The notes under the pieces: generated by a model
Seen by the model: only the letters and a program-made list of their open reading frames with translations
Told to the model about the DNA's origin: nothing
The model's database searches: none
Assembly: GCF_000801105.2 (NCBI RefSeq)
Contig: NW_026615331.1
Location: 80,809-144,808 of the forward strand
Source: Raphanus sativus
Lineage: Eukaryota > Streptophyta > Magnoliopsida > Brassicales > Brassicaceae
Length of the DNA: 64,000 bases
Direction of reading: 5' to 3'
Shown: in pieces, positions 27,911-39,212 of the stretch
Numbering within the stretch: position 1 is the first letter of the stretch
How the letters are laid out: every line of letters begins with the position of its first letter
Made by a program: the position numbers and the translations under genes

Positions 27911-29500
27911 ATGAATCCTCGTCACAACGAGATCGCTCCTTCAAACACAAGCTCCATCAACTCCACTCGACTCCCGAGTCCTCCTAGCAACGGTGGCGGC
28001 GAGAGTGGCGTAAGTGGCCGTCCTAGCCGGAGATCATTGCCACCCCTTCTACCGTATCCTCAGATCCCACTGAACCGTCCGCCAATGGGGTTTCCCACGT
28101 ATCATCCCTTCTCCTTCGGCCCACAGCCGCACATGAGCCCCGCCCCGTTGTGGAGGTTACCATATTATCCGCCAGCGCCGGTGGCTAACTACAACGCGCC
28201 ACCGCCGCCTCCGCTTCCGTACACGAGGCCTACCACCTCGGTTGGCTACCGTGGTGGTATCCCGCCGAGGAATGCTCACAGAAGAAGAAACAGTCATAAC
28301 TTTTCTGGTTCGAGTTCACTGGTGAGGCCTCAGAGTGCTGAGCCGATGATTGGGATCTTTTCTCCAACAACCATCTACCCGATAGAGATGCCCGTTGGCG
28401 TGATGCCAAACGAAAGGCCTGCAGGAGAAAACGAATCTCGTGGGGAAGCAGACGGTGTCATGAACGTGTTTCTCACTAACTATATGGATCAGGACAAGAT
28501 TTTTTATGTTTATAGTGCGGATGACTTGGAGATAATCTTTGGAGATTCGGAGAATGTGAAAAGCAGTGGCAGTGAGATGATTAGTAATCTCAATGGTCAC
28601 GAATCACCAAATCTGCCTCCTTCCCTAGGGAATCATCATGGTGTAATTGATGGAAACGAGAATGCTCTATCTGATCCTAAGTATGCCAAGAGGTAAAAAA
28701 AAAAAGTTGAGATTTTGTGACTAAAATATGTAAGTATGGTTTTGTGGACATTAAGTTTATCCATGATGATCTCATTTCAGAATCTTGCCAAACCGGGAAC
28801 CATCTGAACAATCTAATCCTAAGAAGGTGCGTCGCGTTCAAGAGCTGGAAGACGAGAACAAGCAACTGCGGATTGGTGCAAACGGATTGCAGGAGCAGTT
28901 GTCATGTCGTAATGGTGCGTCTTCTCGATAACAATAAGTGTCAGGTTTTGTAGGGCTTTGCGTTACTTAAACACCATTAACCCATATATTCAATTAGGGA
29001 TGTTTATTCTTTTTTTAATAATTTAAGTTGTAAAAGTGATTAAACACCTACGCTTGGACAGCTTAATTAAGTACCGACACTTCCATCTTTTGTCTGTTTT
29101 CTCCTTTTTTTAATCCAAAAATCACTAAGCACACCTCTAAGCATGCGTTAATGGTTCTCTTACTTACTTGCATTTCATCTTTGCTTATGACTTTCACTCA
29201 TATAGGAATACCTTACTGTTGAAACAACCTTTAAGCTTGTTTATACTTTTGTTACCTCCTTTAAGCTTGTTTATACTTTTGTTACCATTTCTAGGTATAT
29301 TTTTTTTAGAAAAAACACTAGCTATAAAGTTTACCTCTATTGTTGCAGCCTTGAATGAACAACTGACTGTAGAAGACCTTCGACTGAAGCTGGCATCAGA
29401 CGAGGTTATATTAGACAGCAGCGGATACGACATGTCAAACTGGGAGACACTGGATGCAAACATGTTCCAGACATTCAACCCCAGCCAGTTAGATCAGTAG
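27911..29500 (+). CDS. bZIP-like protein with degenerate basic region (group I, bZIP29/30-related)
   Basis: Three exons (27911-28692, 28781-28914, 29349-29500) encode 355 residues. The N-terminal half is rich in Pro, Ser and Arg (SRRSLPPLLPYPQIP), and PPRNAHRRRNSH resembles the 14-3-3/phospho-site region of VIP1/bZIP29-type factors. A region near VFLTNYMDQDKI is followed by the bZIP remnant beginning DPKYAKR. The basic region reads NREPSEQSNPKK where the family has NRQSAARSKERK, so most DNA-contact residues are changed. The zipper from ELEDENKQL to RNALNEQL is about 28 residues shorter than I recall for group I, close to four heptads. Group I members regulate mechanical and osmotic responses. 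This one may be a non-DNA-binding dimer partner or a decaying gene; the frame and splice sites are intact. Confidence 0.75.
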
Positions 29501-29765
29501 CCGCAGACAAATCTTGATTTCAGTGAACATATCATCTAAGGAAATTGAGTGGTGGCCTTGGTAAATCATGTAGGTTCAAGGCCGGGCTGAAGTAATAGTA
29601 TTTTATGTGCAGGATCATACTGATTAAACAAATCTATTATAAATCATTTTCTCAAAAAGAAAAAGCAATACCATGTAGTATATAGATAAGAAAAATGATT
29701 TGTAATGGTAAGCCTTTGGAAAGAGCTTTTGATTGTATCCAGTTGAGTAAGATTATGTTTTATTA

Positions 29766-29999
29766 GAGCATTTCTATTGGTGGGATACTCATTTGAATAT
29801 CTTATCCATCTAGATATTAGTATTTTTAATTTAGTTCAATTGTGATATTAAATTTTTAGGTAAAAAAACTAAACCATTCACATGAGACATGTATGAAAGG
29901 AGTATCTAATGAGATTGTTAAAATTTCTCAAATTAATTGTTAAAATTTTCATTTGCTTAGTATTTCATACCCACTGGAATGTTATTAATGGACATGCTC
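29766..29999. mobile_element. MITE (PIF/Harbinger-like)
   Basis: Starts GAGCATTTCTATTGGTGGG and ends with the partly complementary GACATGCTC. It is flanked by TTA direct repeats at 29763-29765 and 30000-30002. It has the same GAGCAT-type terminus as the elements at 9936 and 41049. Confidence 0.6.
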
Positions 30000-30002
30000 T
30001 TA

Positions 30003-31382
30003 AATGTGTAATAAACAAAATTCATAAGCCCTGTGCCCTTTTACTTATATACTTAAGAGTTAAGATATTCTCCCAAGTATATTAAAAATGAAAAGTAAAA
30101 AACCATACTAAATCAAAAACATGATATAAAGAGATATACATATATAGTGCATGCTAGACCATAAGCAACATTGGCAATTATCATACACAAACCATACCAG
30201 ATATTAACCCCCCGCCCCCGGGTTCGAAATAAAAATGAATAATTGTCAAAATTAATATAATATATACATTTCAAACTCTCCATAAAATTTATATATAGTT
30301 GCATTTTTTTTGACAAATATATAGTTGTATTATTATTTACAGTTTTCTTCTCTATAAGCAAAGCTCTTTCTAGAGAAGGTTGTAAATGAATCTAGAATAT
30401 GTATCCACTGTTTCCAGATACTACTAGTAAATTATTTTATTTTTCCCATGTATGTGGTTTTACTTTGGGAAATTGTACTTAGTAACATTCAAACAAATTA
30501 TAATTAATTTTAACTAAAAATAAAAAGCTTCTAACACTACCAAATGTATACTATGTTATCTTTTTTATTTTTTTACTTTTCCAATAAATGATAAAAAGTT
30601 TTTCCTCACTACTACCGCTTCTTCCGTATCTATAGTTTTATATGTTTTTGACATTTGTAGATTTATATCTACTTTTATATGTTACCTTGTAATTTTTTGT
30701 GTTTAATATAAATATCTCAGTGAGAAACATGGATAGAAAAAAAAGAACATATATTGATAGAAAGTGTAACTGAGGGATAACAACTAAACTGGACACTTTG
30801 ACAAACATTCACAAGGAAATTGAGTTATGATGATGCGAAGACCTGATCAGGACGAGTTAGTTCTGGTGGGTTTGATTTGCACTGGAAATGATGTTTTATG
30901 TGAGAAATAGTATTAGTGTCGCCTGGTTTCGGGTTTATTTCATCTCATATACCAAAAAAATGATGTGAAGACGTGCAAGTATAGGTTTCTTAAAAATGAT
31001 ATACATGTTGAGTGCCGAGTGAACTTTGACAACGATACAAAAGTGATGTATCTGCTGAGCTATATACTGTACTAGTAAAAAAAACACGTGATAATCGGGG
31101 ACCAGATTCGAGGAACAGCTAATGCTAAAGTGAAGTGCGCGTACGACACGCTTCGTGTGTTTTTTCTTTCCATATTGACCAATCGAAATATTAAAATAGG
31201 AAACACGAGTTGCGAGTAACGACGAGCACAGTAGAGAAACTCAGGCTTCTTTATATAAAAAGATAGACTTCTTTCTTTCTTTCCACAAGTCATCACAACC
31301 AAATTCCAGTAATAGCTCTCGCAAAGAACTCAAGAACATTCAACATCATTCCTCTTCGGCTATTCTTCAATTATCATCAATC
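30003..31382. other. Intergenic: promoter side of the first microprotein gene
   Basis: AT-rich, no gene seen up to about 31050. The proximal part holds a G-box CACGTG (31085-31090), a CGCG core (31138-31141) and a TATA box TATATAAAA (31252-31260) upstream of the ATG at 31383. Confidence 0.6.
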
Positions 31383-31571
31383 ATGATCTCCGTCGTTATC
31401 ATGGCTGAGCTACTGATTGAGTACACGACAGCTCTAGCTAAACTCACCGTCGGGATTCTTCCGAGGCGACAAGGCGACGGAAACTTTATACGGATAGGCA
31501 ACTTCTCCTTGTACTGTCCTCCTAGATCGTCGCCAGTTCCAGACTTCTCTGCGCATCTTGTCGATTTCTAA
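31383..31571 (+). CDS. 62-aa microprotein, copy 1 (At4g27652/54/57 family)
   Basis: Intronless. An amphipathic N-terminus with ELLIEYTTALAKLTVGI is followed by basic PRR, a middle RIGNFSL and the conserved tail SPVPDFSAHLVDF. Two paralogues lie downstream (32741 and 38704), and the blocks ELLxEYTxALAK, RIG and SPxPDFSxHLVDF are shared by all three. Conservation of the protein over diverged DNA supports a real coding gene despite its size. Biochemical function is unknown. I recall the Arabidopsis counterparts next to Pelota and in early stress-induced gene lists, which cannot be checked here. A good TATA box lies 123 bp upstream of the ATG. Confidence 0.85.
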   Translation: MISVVIMAELLIEYTTALAKLTVGILPRRQGDGNFIRIGNFSLYCPPRSSPVPDFSAHLVDF

Positions 31572-32049
31572 TTACGTGACGAGTGTCCATCCTTTTTCTT
31601 TTTCTTTTCTTTCTCTTATTCTTTAGTGATCGAGTATATGAGTAGCAGCTGAAGCTTCTTTTTTTCTTCCCTTTTCCATATTGAATAGATCAATAGAGAT
31701 ATGTTAGCGTAATTACAATGATATAATACGTTTCTGTGTTTCTTTGACATCACTCACCTAAAATACAATCATTTATGTTAAGTTGGTCAACTTTAAACAA
31801 ACGATAATTTTAAAGTATACTTTAGTGATACAAGTTAATTAATTAACTATTTAAAAACTCTCACATGCGTCTTTGGTCATATATAGATCCATCGTCAAAT
31901 AGTTTCACTCTACTAAAAATAAACGCAGCAAACGTCATAAATAGACCTGAAAATAACGATTGAGACGTTATATAAAAAACTTTGTAGTTTGTACATCTGA
32001 TTTAAGTCCATTTCAACAGAAAGTATTTACAAACCATTTGAATCTTCTT

Positions 32050-32309
32050 GGTACAACGATACTCACCCCTGTGGATATTCCCGTTGGATAATTTGAAAGA
32101 CGGTGTAATCTCTCTAGAGGTTTCCTCGTACTTGGTACTTTTGATCACTCTTTGGATTTGTTATCAAGTTTTTCTAAGCTTGCGTCTCTATATCTTTATT
32201 GCTTTGTATTGAACGCTTTCATCTAGGATTGCACATCGAGTATTTGATGTTCGCTTCTATCTTTGTAACTGGCTAAATTATGAATGAAATGTGTTGTGTT
32301 TCAAGAAAA
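32050..32309 (+). mobile_element. 5'-truncated retroposon (LINE-type insertion)
   Basis: A 260-bp insert ends in a short A run and is flanked by perfect 19-bp direct repeats, AAACCATTTGAATCTTCTT, at 32031-32049 and 32310-32328. Long target duplications plus a 3' A tail are the marks of target-primed reverse transcription. The 3' end (TTATGAATGAAATGTG) looks like an mRNA or LINE 3' UTR. The source was not identified. Confidence 0.8.
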
Positions 32310-32740
32310 AAACCATTTGAATCTTCTTATTTACATCAAATTATTCAAATTAAAATATTTTCACTACTAAAAGGAATGGAGTGTTCTAAAACCGAGTCGA
32401 CAGATACGAGCGATTATTGCTTAAAGTATTTTATTTGGCAAGTAGAGTATTGTCCTTTTGCCAACACTGTGTGACTCTACAGCGCGACACGAGGCAAGTT
32501 ACTAAAAAAACAAAAAATAAAATAACTCAAGAAAGTGATATACGTGTAAGAGTATCTAGAACCACTTGGAGCTTTAAGATTTTTATGGCCTATATGAAGA
32601 GATTTATATTACATGGTGTTGTGTCTCTCACTCCCAACACCATTTCCTAAACAGATAAGACACTTTAAAAGGCAGAGAAACTTCTAGATTTCCGGCTAAT
32701 CCTTTGAGAAGAAGAACGATATCCACTATCACTTCTGAAC

Positions 32741-32929
32741 ATGATTTCTGTTGTTATCGTCACTGAGCTACTGCTCGAGTACACGGCGGCCCTCGCGAAA
32801 TTAACGGCTGGTATTCTTCCTAGACGGCGAGGAGACAGAGACGTTATAAGGATTGGTGGTTTCTCTCTGCGGTTTCCTCATAGACCGTCGCCTATTCCAG
32901 ATTTCTCTTCTCATCTCGTTGACTTCTGA
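32741..32929 (+). CDS. 62-aa microprotein, copy 2
   Basis: Intronless, same length as copy 1 and the closest to it. It starts MISVVIVTELLLEYTAALAK, then PRRRGD, RIGGFSL and the tail SPIPDFSSHLVDF. A CGCG core lies at 32483-32486, about 258 bp upstream of the ATG, at nearly the same distance as in copy 1. A TATA-like TTTAAAA is near 32664. The gene is a tandem duplicate of copy 1; function unknown. Confidence 0.85.
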   Translation: MISVVIVTELLLEYTAALAKLTAGILPRRRGDRDVIRIGGFSLRFPHRPSPIPDFSSHLVDF

Positions 32930-33241
32930 TATGTGCCACAAAGCAAGCTTTCAGATCTCAGTGTTGTGCTTTCACCGGAGCTACTAGGATACTGTGACGG
33001 CCGGGACTTTTCATTTTCACTCTGATTTTGTCTCTCTTTTTCTTTTGACTTTTTTTTTAGTCGAATGAAACTTCATCTGGATTCTTGATCAGAGCTTTGT
33101 AAAATTGTATCTAATTATAAATAGAGATTGTGATTTTGATGGACTCTTGATCTTTCAGTGTTTCTTGATTTTGACCTTTTCATTCTTTTTAAGTATTTCG
33201 GCTGTGTGATGAGAATCTCACTTTCGCTTTTTAGATTGAAC

Positions 33242-33598
33242 TATTAGACACATAGTTGTCCCACATCGAATATTAGAAGGGATCCTTAGCAATATATAAG
33301 ATAGGTGGGTCACTTCTCTTATCACCAATTGGTTTTAAGTGTGAATCTACTTTTACATGGTATCAGAGCCAGGTGTATACAGTCCAACCCGATCCACATC
33401 GATCTGGCCCAAAGTTGGCCCATCGATTTTTGCCCGAGCATTCCGAGATTGACGCTCAGAAAGCCATCATCTCGAGGGGGCGTATTAGACACATAGTTGT
33501 CCCACATTGGGTATTGGAAGGGATCCTTAGCAATATATAAGATAGATGGGCTTCACACTTAAGACCAATTGGTGATAAGAGGAGTGAACCACCTATGC
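33242..33598 (+). mobile_element. TRIM (terminal-repeat retrotransposon in miniature)
   Basis: Two related terminal repeats begin TATTAGACACATAGTTGTCC (33242 and 33483). A primer site TGGTATCAGAGCC (33358-33370) directly follows the first, and a purine tract GAGGGGGCG (33474-33482) directly precedes the second. The internal part is only about 125 bp and non-coding. These features together define a TRIM. The right edge is approximate. The two repeats differ by inversion of about 40 bp (see findings). Confidence 0.85.
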
Positions 33599-33599
33599 A

Positions 33600-35018
33600 T
33601 TTGTTTTGTTCTAGCTTCACTTTTCCGACAAGATGCATTTGTTTGCTTAGCTTCTATGCATTTGTTTGTTTGTAAACCAACGAATATACACTAAACACGA
33701 GTATTAGCCAACTGGTTACTTCGATGCTTGTAGCTATGGTCTCAAAGTAATCAATTAAGTTAGTAACTTGTTAACTATCATTTCTACTCGTATGTGTTCG
33801 ATAAAATTAGTGAAATAACTAAAGCACGACTAGAGAACTTTTTTTTTCTGAAACACTCACGACTAGAGAATTTACTAGAATTCATCATTAAGTATTTTTT
33901 TTCTGAATTTTGCATGTATAAGTTTTAGAGAGGTGAAATAAAGTCTGAAGAAATGAAAAAGTGCATTTAATTATATTTATCAGGAAATTTTTTCAGTGCT
34001 TTTAAATAATTATTTATATGTAGTAAAACTTAAAAAAAATTTAGAGCTAATTTCCTACGTTGGTTAAAATGATTGGCAATCGTCCTATCGATCAAAAAAT
34101 TTTGTGGGAAAGTCTTACAATGTTATGTTTTGCCATCTCTCAATTGGCCTGTTTGGACCACTAGGCTAGCTGAAGTGAATATCCATCTAATATCCATCGT
34201 TATGTCAGCCGAAGTGAATAACCATCGTTATGTTATGCCATCGTCATGTGATCGCTGAAGTGAATATCCAATACAAGAGTTGGGAAACAAAATTCATGGA
34301 CCTCGCTGGTCATCTAATATATCCACAGGACCACAAGAGTTGGGAAAGAAAATTAATAATACTCGTGGGGCATAAAAGTTAGGCTTATCGTCTTCCTCCA
34401 GTGGACCATTTGAAGTCGATTTACCAGCATCATTGAAATTGATATACTGTATGTGGTTATTTAGACTGTTAATATGTGGTAGGGTATGATGCGCTCAGTC
34501 CATGCATGTGTGTTCTCTTTCTCAAATAATTGAAATAATAATCAGAAGGAGATTACCTAATTTCTTTCATTACTGATTTGATTGATTAAATATGTCAACA
34601 CTGTAAGAGAAATTTAAAGAGGAAAAAGGAAGGTTAGGTGGATAGATGGGAGTGCCAAAAGCAAAGTATATGGATTTCTAGAGACAACACCTCACACATC
34701 AAACTACTCGTAGACGTGTCTCTATATTTAGTTGTGGATGTGGTTATCTTCTTACTCTTTGTTTTTTAAAACTCGCAATTATGCAAGAAAGACAAATCTT
34801 TTGAACATTTACAATTTGCAAGCTGTCTTTCTCATGTAGCTTAGACCTAAACCGGCCTTCACACCTATCTTTATTCTTATCTTCCATAATGGGCATATTT
34901 TATTTTTGTTAATCAATGTTCTATGTACACTCATTAGTTACCACTGAACATGATCCGGTTCGATGCTTCTATATTGCGTGTGTATGCGTTCTGCTTTCAA
35001 ATCTATTTACCCAAAAGT
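33600..35018. other. Intergenic spacer
   Basis: No gene recognised. Around 34160-34270 a short motif, GAAGTGAATA(T/A)CCA, recurs three times. Otherwise AT-rich unique-looking sequence. Confidence 0.6.
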
Positions 35019-35033
35019 AAGTGTTTGTATATA

Positions 35034-35989
35034 TAAGTGAAGCAGAGAGAGATTTTTTTCTCTACGTTCTCTCTAAAACTTCAAAATCCTAGGCGCCGCT
35101 TATATTGAAACGCTCGTCTCTCCGCCGTCGGTTTTGATGGTGTGAGAGGCACTTCGCCTCTGTCTCTTTTGTCTCCTTTGTTCTTCATCTGTGGATCAAA
35201 AACTCTAACTTTTACAATCTTTTTTTTGACCGGTGGTTTTGGCTTGGCGTCCGTGAGGAGCTTTGAGTGCTCGGTGGTTTTCTGGTGGCTTGAGGACAGC
35301 TCTGGTCACACCTTCTCTCTTTCTTCCTCTATGGCGTATCTGGCTCTCGGTTCTGGTGTTTGATGCTGCGCGTGGAGGCGGTGTGGTGCCCCTGAAGTCG
35401 CGCGTCTGGGGTGGAGGCGTGTGGGCTGTGGTGGAAGCTCGTCGGATGTCGCCTTTAGGTTGTCGATCTGCTTGGGGACGGTGGATTGCTTCTCATTGGA
35501 GTTTTCCCGGTGTTTTCTCTTCCTTCGTTGGTTTTTTGTCCCTCGTCCTTCTCTTTCGCATGCGTGGAGTAAGTTTGAACCTTCTTCCTTCTGTTGTAGT
35601 GGATCTCTCCGGTTTCTACTTTTCAGATCTGGTGTTGGTGGTTGTTGGCGACTCTCTGTGCCAGCGCGGTGGCTTTTTCGTGTGTCAGTTCTAACTCGTT
35701 TCTTAGGTTCGAAGAAATGGTCTATATCTTCTTTGGCTCTGGTCGGCGTTCGTGCTCCCAGAGTTTTCTTGCAGCAGAACTCTTTTCTCTGAAGGCGGCG
35801 ATGGCGCGTCTGTTTTTAGATCTAGGGTTTCAGTCTTCTTTGGGCTTTTCTTGTTTTTGGGCTTTGTTATCGAAGTTGGGTCTGGTTTGGGTCATTTAAG
35901 ATTTTGTTTGGGTTGGTGGGCTGTAGATCCGAGCCTAATCCTGAGATTATTGAAGGGTATTATATAAAACCCAAAAATACAAAAAAAAA
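35034..35989 (+). mobile_element. 956-bp non-coding retroposon with A tail
   Basis: The insert has markedly higher GC than its surroundings, ends in a poly(A) run (35980-35990) and is flanked by perfect 15-bp direct repeats AAGTGTTTGTATATA at 35019-35033 and 35990-36004. Several overlapping short frames exist, none coherent. Size, A tail and lack of coding capacity recall the Sadhu retroposons of Arabidopsis or a LINE 5' region; which of these is not resolved from sequence alone. Confidence 0.75.
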
Positions 35990-36989
35990 AAGTGTTTGTA
36001 TATAATTATATATGGAGAGTGATGCATGCATACATAAATCTGTAACCTGATATTTTGTACTAGTGAATTAGTGATGTTCCCGTGCAGGTTTTGGATATAA
36101 GCTTGATATAATACGCATATCAGCTGTCAAAACAAGCGATCTACATCCATTGTCATTATAATTTACCATATCTTTTGTCTTTCAAAATATTATCGATAGA
36201 AAATAGGCGTAATTCATTGGTGTTCTTGGATTGATTGAAATCATTAAGCAGTCTTTCATTAAGACGCTTTATATAAAACGTTATAAGTGTAAGCAGCTGT
36301 ATATGTGAGAGATACGGTGAACAACTTGATCCACGATCGTATTTGGGTTGAAGGAGTTTGTATCCATGTGGCTGTTTTTGATAGATAAATGCTGCTGGTA
36401 AGTTGATCCCCGAAGCAAATACCATCCACTAAATAATCAACAACACTTTTATGGTTTTTTTAACTCTCCAAATTTGGTATCCCAAACCCAAAGGACCTAA
36501 TGGCATCCACTAAATTGGAAAAATCTATGGCTTATATACATTTTCTAGTCTGAAAAAAATGTAAAATGTTATTTTCCTTCTTCTTTCCTCTGCCCTGTTA
36601 TTTTCATATCAAATCAAACGTTCGGAACAGACAATAACGATAATAATAAATGGAAACATCAATTAGAACGATACTCCATCACACGTAACTGAGAAAAAGA
36701 TCTAAGTAAAAGTATAAGATTTTCTTAACAAAAGAAAAATAAAAGAAGTGTAACACTTTTGTTTAGGAGGTTAGTGACATTGAATTTTATTGATTAGGAT
36801 TTAAGAACTAGTTCAAAAAATTTATAGTTAGTTGTGTAAGACGTAAATAAAATATAGAGTTTGATTTGAATTTTGAAGTTAGTTGTTTTTTTTAAGCTTA
36901 TCTTTTTTTTTCCTGATATGCGGTGGAAGTACTTAGCCGATTTAGATAAATCAGGTTTTTATTACTTGGGTTTGGTTTGACAGTCTCTC

Positions 36990-37716
36990 AAACATGACAT
37001 CAAAGGACTCTTAGTTCTTCTTTCCAGAGGCGTGTGGCGTTCTGGGGTTTTTTTTAGTCTGGCAACTTGTTTAGATGGAGAAGTGTCTCAAGCCATTGTT
37101 TGGATTCTATCTGATGTGGTTTTGGGGCTGTTGATTTTCCTTTGTGTCGTATGGTTTCTGCTGTGTGTGATTTCTGGTAAAGTCTTGCCGTTCAACCTTA
37201 GTGTTATATTTCTTATTTCATTTGGTGAAGCTGAAAAACGAAGAAGCTGTGATGTTCCTTGATTTACAATGTACGGGTTTTTCGGAATTTTTGGTAAGGA
37301 GTTTTGGAGCTTTTGCTCAATTGCATGGAACTTGGAGTAGTCGATTGCCAAACTTGTATGTGTCTTCATTGGCACATGGCTTCTTGTGTAAAAGAAGTGG
37401 TAACTGTATCAGTTGCTCGTGGTTCTTTATGGAAACAAGCTTGGAAGATCTTAGTTCAATTCTAATAATGTAGGCCTTCTTTGTTTTTCAGGTCAATCAT
37501 GCTTCCGATTTCGTTCACCTTCATCTTTTTTGAAATATATGTTTGTTCTCCAGTATATTTGTTAAGTTTCCTTACTCTTCTTTGTCTTCGTTTAATTGTG
37601 GGTTAAGGGTTAGTTTCATCTTGCGTTTCTGTGTGATAACTTGTACCACGTCGATTTATGGCTTCGTAAATGTGTTATGTCTTTGTCGGCTTTGTGAGAA
37701 CTGATGCAAAAAAAAA
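36990..37716 (+). mobile_element. Possible second A-tailed retroposon
   Basis: A G/T-rich, non-coding stretch ends in an A run (about 37707-37716) and resembles the element at 35034 in composition. I could not find a clear flanking duplication, so the left edge is a guess. It may instead be a diverged transcribed non-coding sequence. Confidence 0.35.
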
Positions 37717-37719
37717 GAC

Positions 37720-38703
37720 TTGAAATTTAAAGTAATCACTGACTTAATCAAAAAGGAGTCAAAGACTAATGCCTAATTTACTTCATTATTGCAAAACAGA
37801 GGCAAACCACAAAGTATGAACAGTATTATTATGAAGAGACATTTTCACACGCGATTTGGCGGCCTGTGTGAAGCTGGCTAAGAGCCTGCTGCCTCTCTAA
37901 GACGCGTCACAGCGTCGGCCGTTCATGTATTGAGCCACCTTTATCACTTAATATTTTGATATTAAGCGTTGATTGACCATTAGATGAAAATTAACGACTA
38001 ATCTCCATTCAGAGGGTCAGCTCAAAACTAGGACAACAACGACATTTTAGGTATACTTTATTAATTCTCGTATGGTCAATTCAATTCGCTACAACTTGCT
38101 TCAGCCATTACTGCCACCATATTAACTCGCTGGACCAATTATGATATGTCTATCTAGTAAACACACCAAAAACAATCCACTTCCATCAATATCTTTTGTG
38201 ATTGCCAATAATTGTAAACTTGTAGTAATTGGTTGATAATAGTGGGTACTTTTTGTCTGGTGATATCTAATTTTCTTAGCGACGAGATCTTTAAAGTTAT
38301 TGAACATCAATATGTTTTTGACTCTATTTTCTAAAATGAAGACTTTATATGGAGGCCGTGTTCAGTTTAGACACACTGTATTAAAACAATATCCAGTGTT
38401 TGGTGTCCTATTAGGACAACATCCATCCTTTTCAGTTAGTTCATTATTGACCTGTTGGAAATTTTAGAACCAACGGTATCGCAAAAATTCAAATTTTATC
38501 CTTATTTTTTTAAAGCACAAAATCACCTATAAATCTACATTCCTTCTTCAGAATATTCATTTCCTTTTCATTCTCCACTTCCAAAAACAAATCAACAACC
38601 TTTCAGATATCCATTGAAATTTTTATTCCACAAGAACATTCATACTCTCTAGGTTAGGTTATTCCACGAGGAGAAACTTAGCTGTGCAATTCGCTTCTAC
38701 ACA
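37720..38703. other. Intergenic: upstream of third microprotein gene
   Basis: No gene seen. A GC-rich patch at 37850-37925 contains ACGCGT and stands out from the AT-rich surroundings. Confidence 0.5.
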
Positions 38704-38895
38704 ATGCTTTCACTAGTGATATTTGCTGAGTTACTTAGCGAGTACACCACTGCTCTCGCCAAAATCGCCGCCGGTATTGTTATTCCTCGGCGTTCTGATG
38801 ATGAGCATAGAGATATTCGCATAGGCTGTCTCTCCTTTCCTCTTCCTTCCTCGTCACCTGTTCCAGACTTCTCCACACATCTCGTTGACTTTTGA
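38704..38895 (+). CDS. 63-aa microprotein, copy 3
   Basis: Intronless and the most diverged of the three. It starts MLSLVIFAELLSEYTTALAK, has a one-residue longer middle with RRSDDE, RIGCLSF and the invariant tail SPVPDFSTHLVDF. It lies 5.8 kb from copy 2, separated by the TRIM and retroposon insertions. Retention of the same N- and C-terminal blocks argues for purifying selection. Function unknown. Confidence 0.82.
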   Translation: MLSLVIFAELLSEYTTALAKIAAGIVIPRRSDDEHRDIRIGCLSFPLPSSSPVPDFSTHLVDF

Positions 38896-39212
38896 GTTTT
38901 AATTCGTTCAAGATTGCAGCAGTCACGTTTTAGAGACTTTTTTTCGTGTCACAACTCTGTTATTCTTCTATCTTGCATAACTTGTAATCTCTAATCTCTT
39001 CATGAGCAAAAAAAAAAAAAGAGTTTCTTCTGTGCATAGTAGTAGTAAAATACAAACGAAAAGCGAGGGTGAAGGAAAAATGAGTTTTTATTCTTTTTTT
39101 TTTGGTCAGAGTTTTTATTCAGCTAAAGATGGGGCTGAATTACATACAATATTCATAATAATATTCATCAAGCTTCTGTCATCGGAAACCCCAAACTCCA
39201 TCAGAAGTCCTT

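Noticed and set aside
30205..30230. GGGTTCGAA motif in a C-rich stretch, possible tRNA/SINE B-box
   Set aside because: Only the short core matches; no A-box, stem pairing or A tail nearby.
35142..35967. Cluster of overlapping plus-strand open frames up to 143 codons
   Set aside because: They lie inside a GC-rich, A-tailed retroposon, overlap each other in all frames and show no family resemblance.
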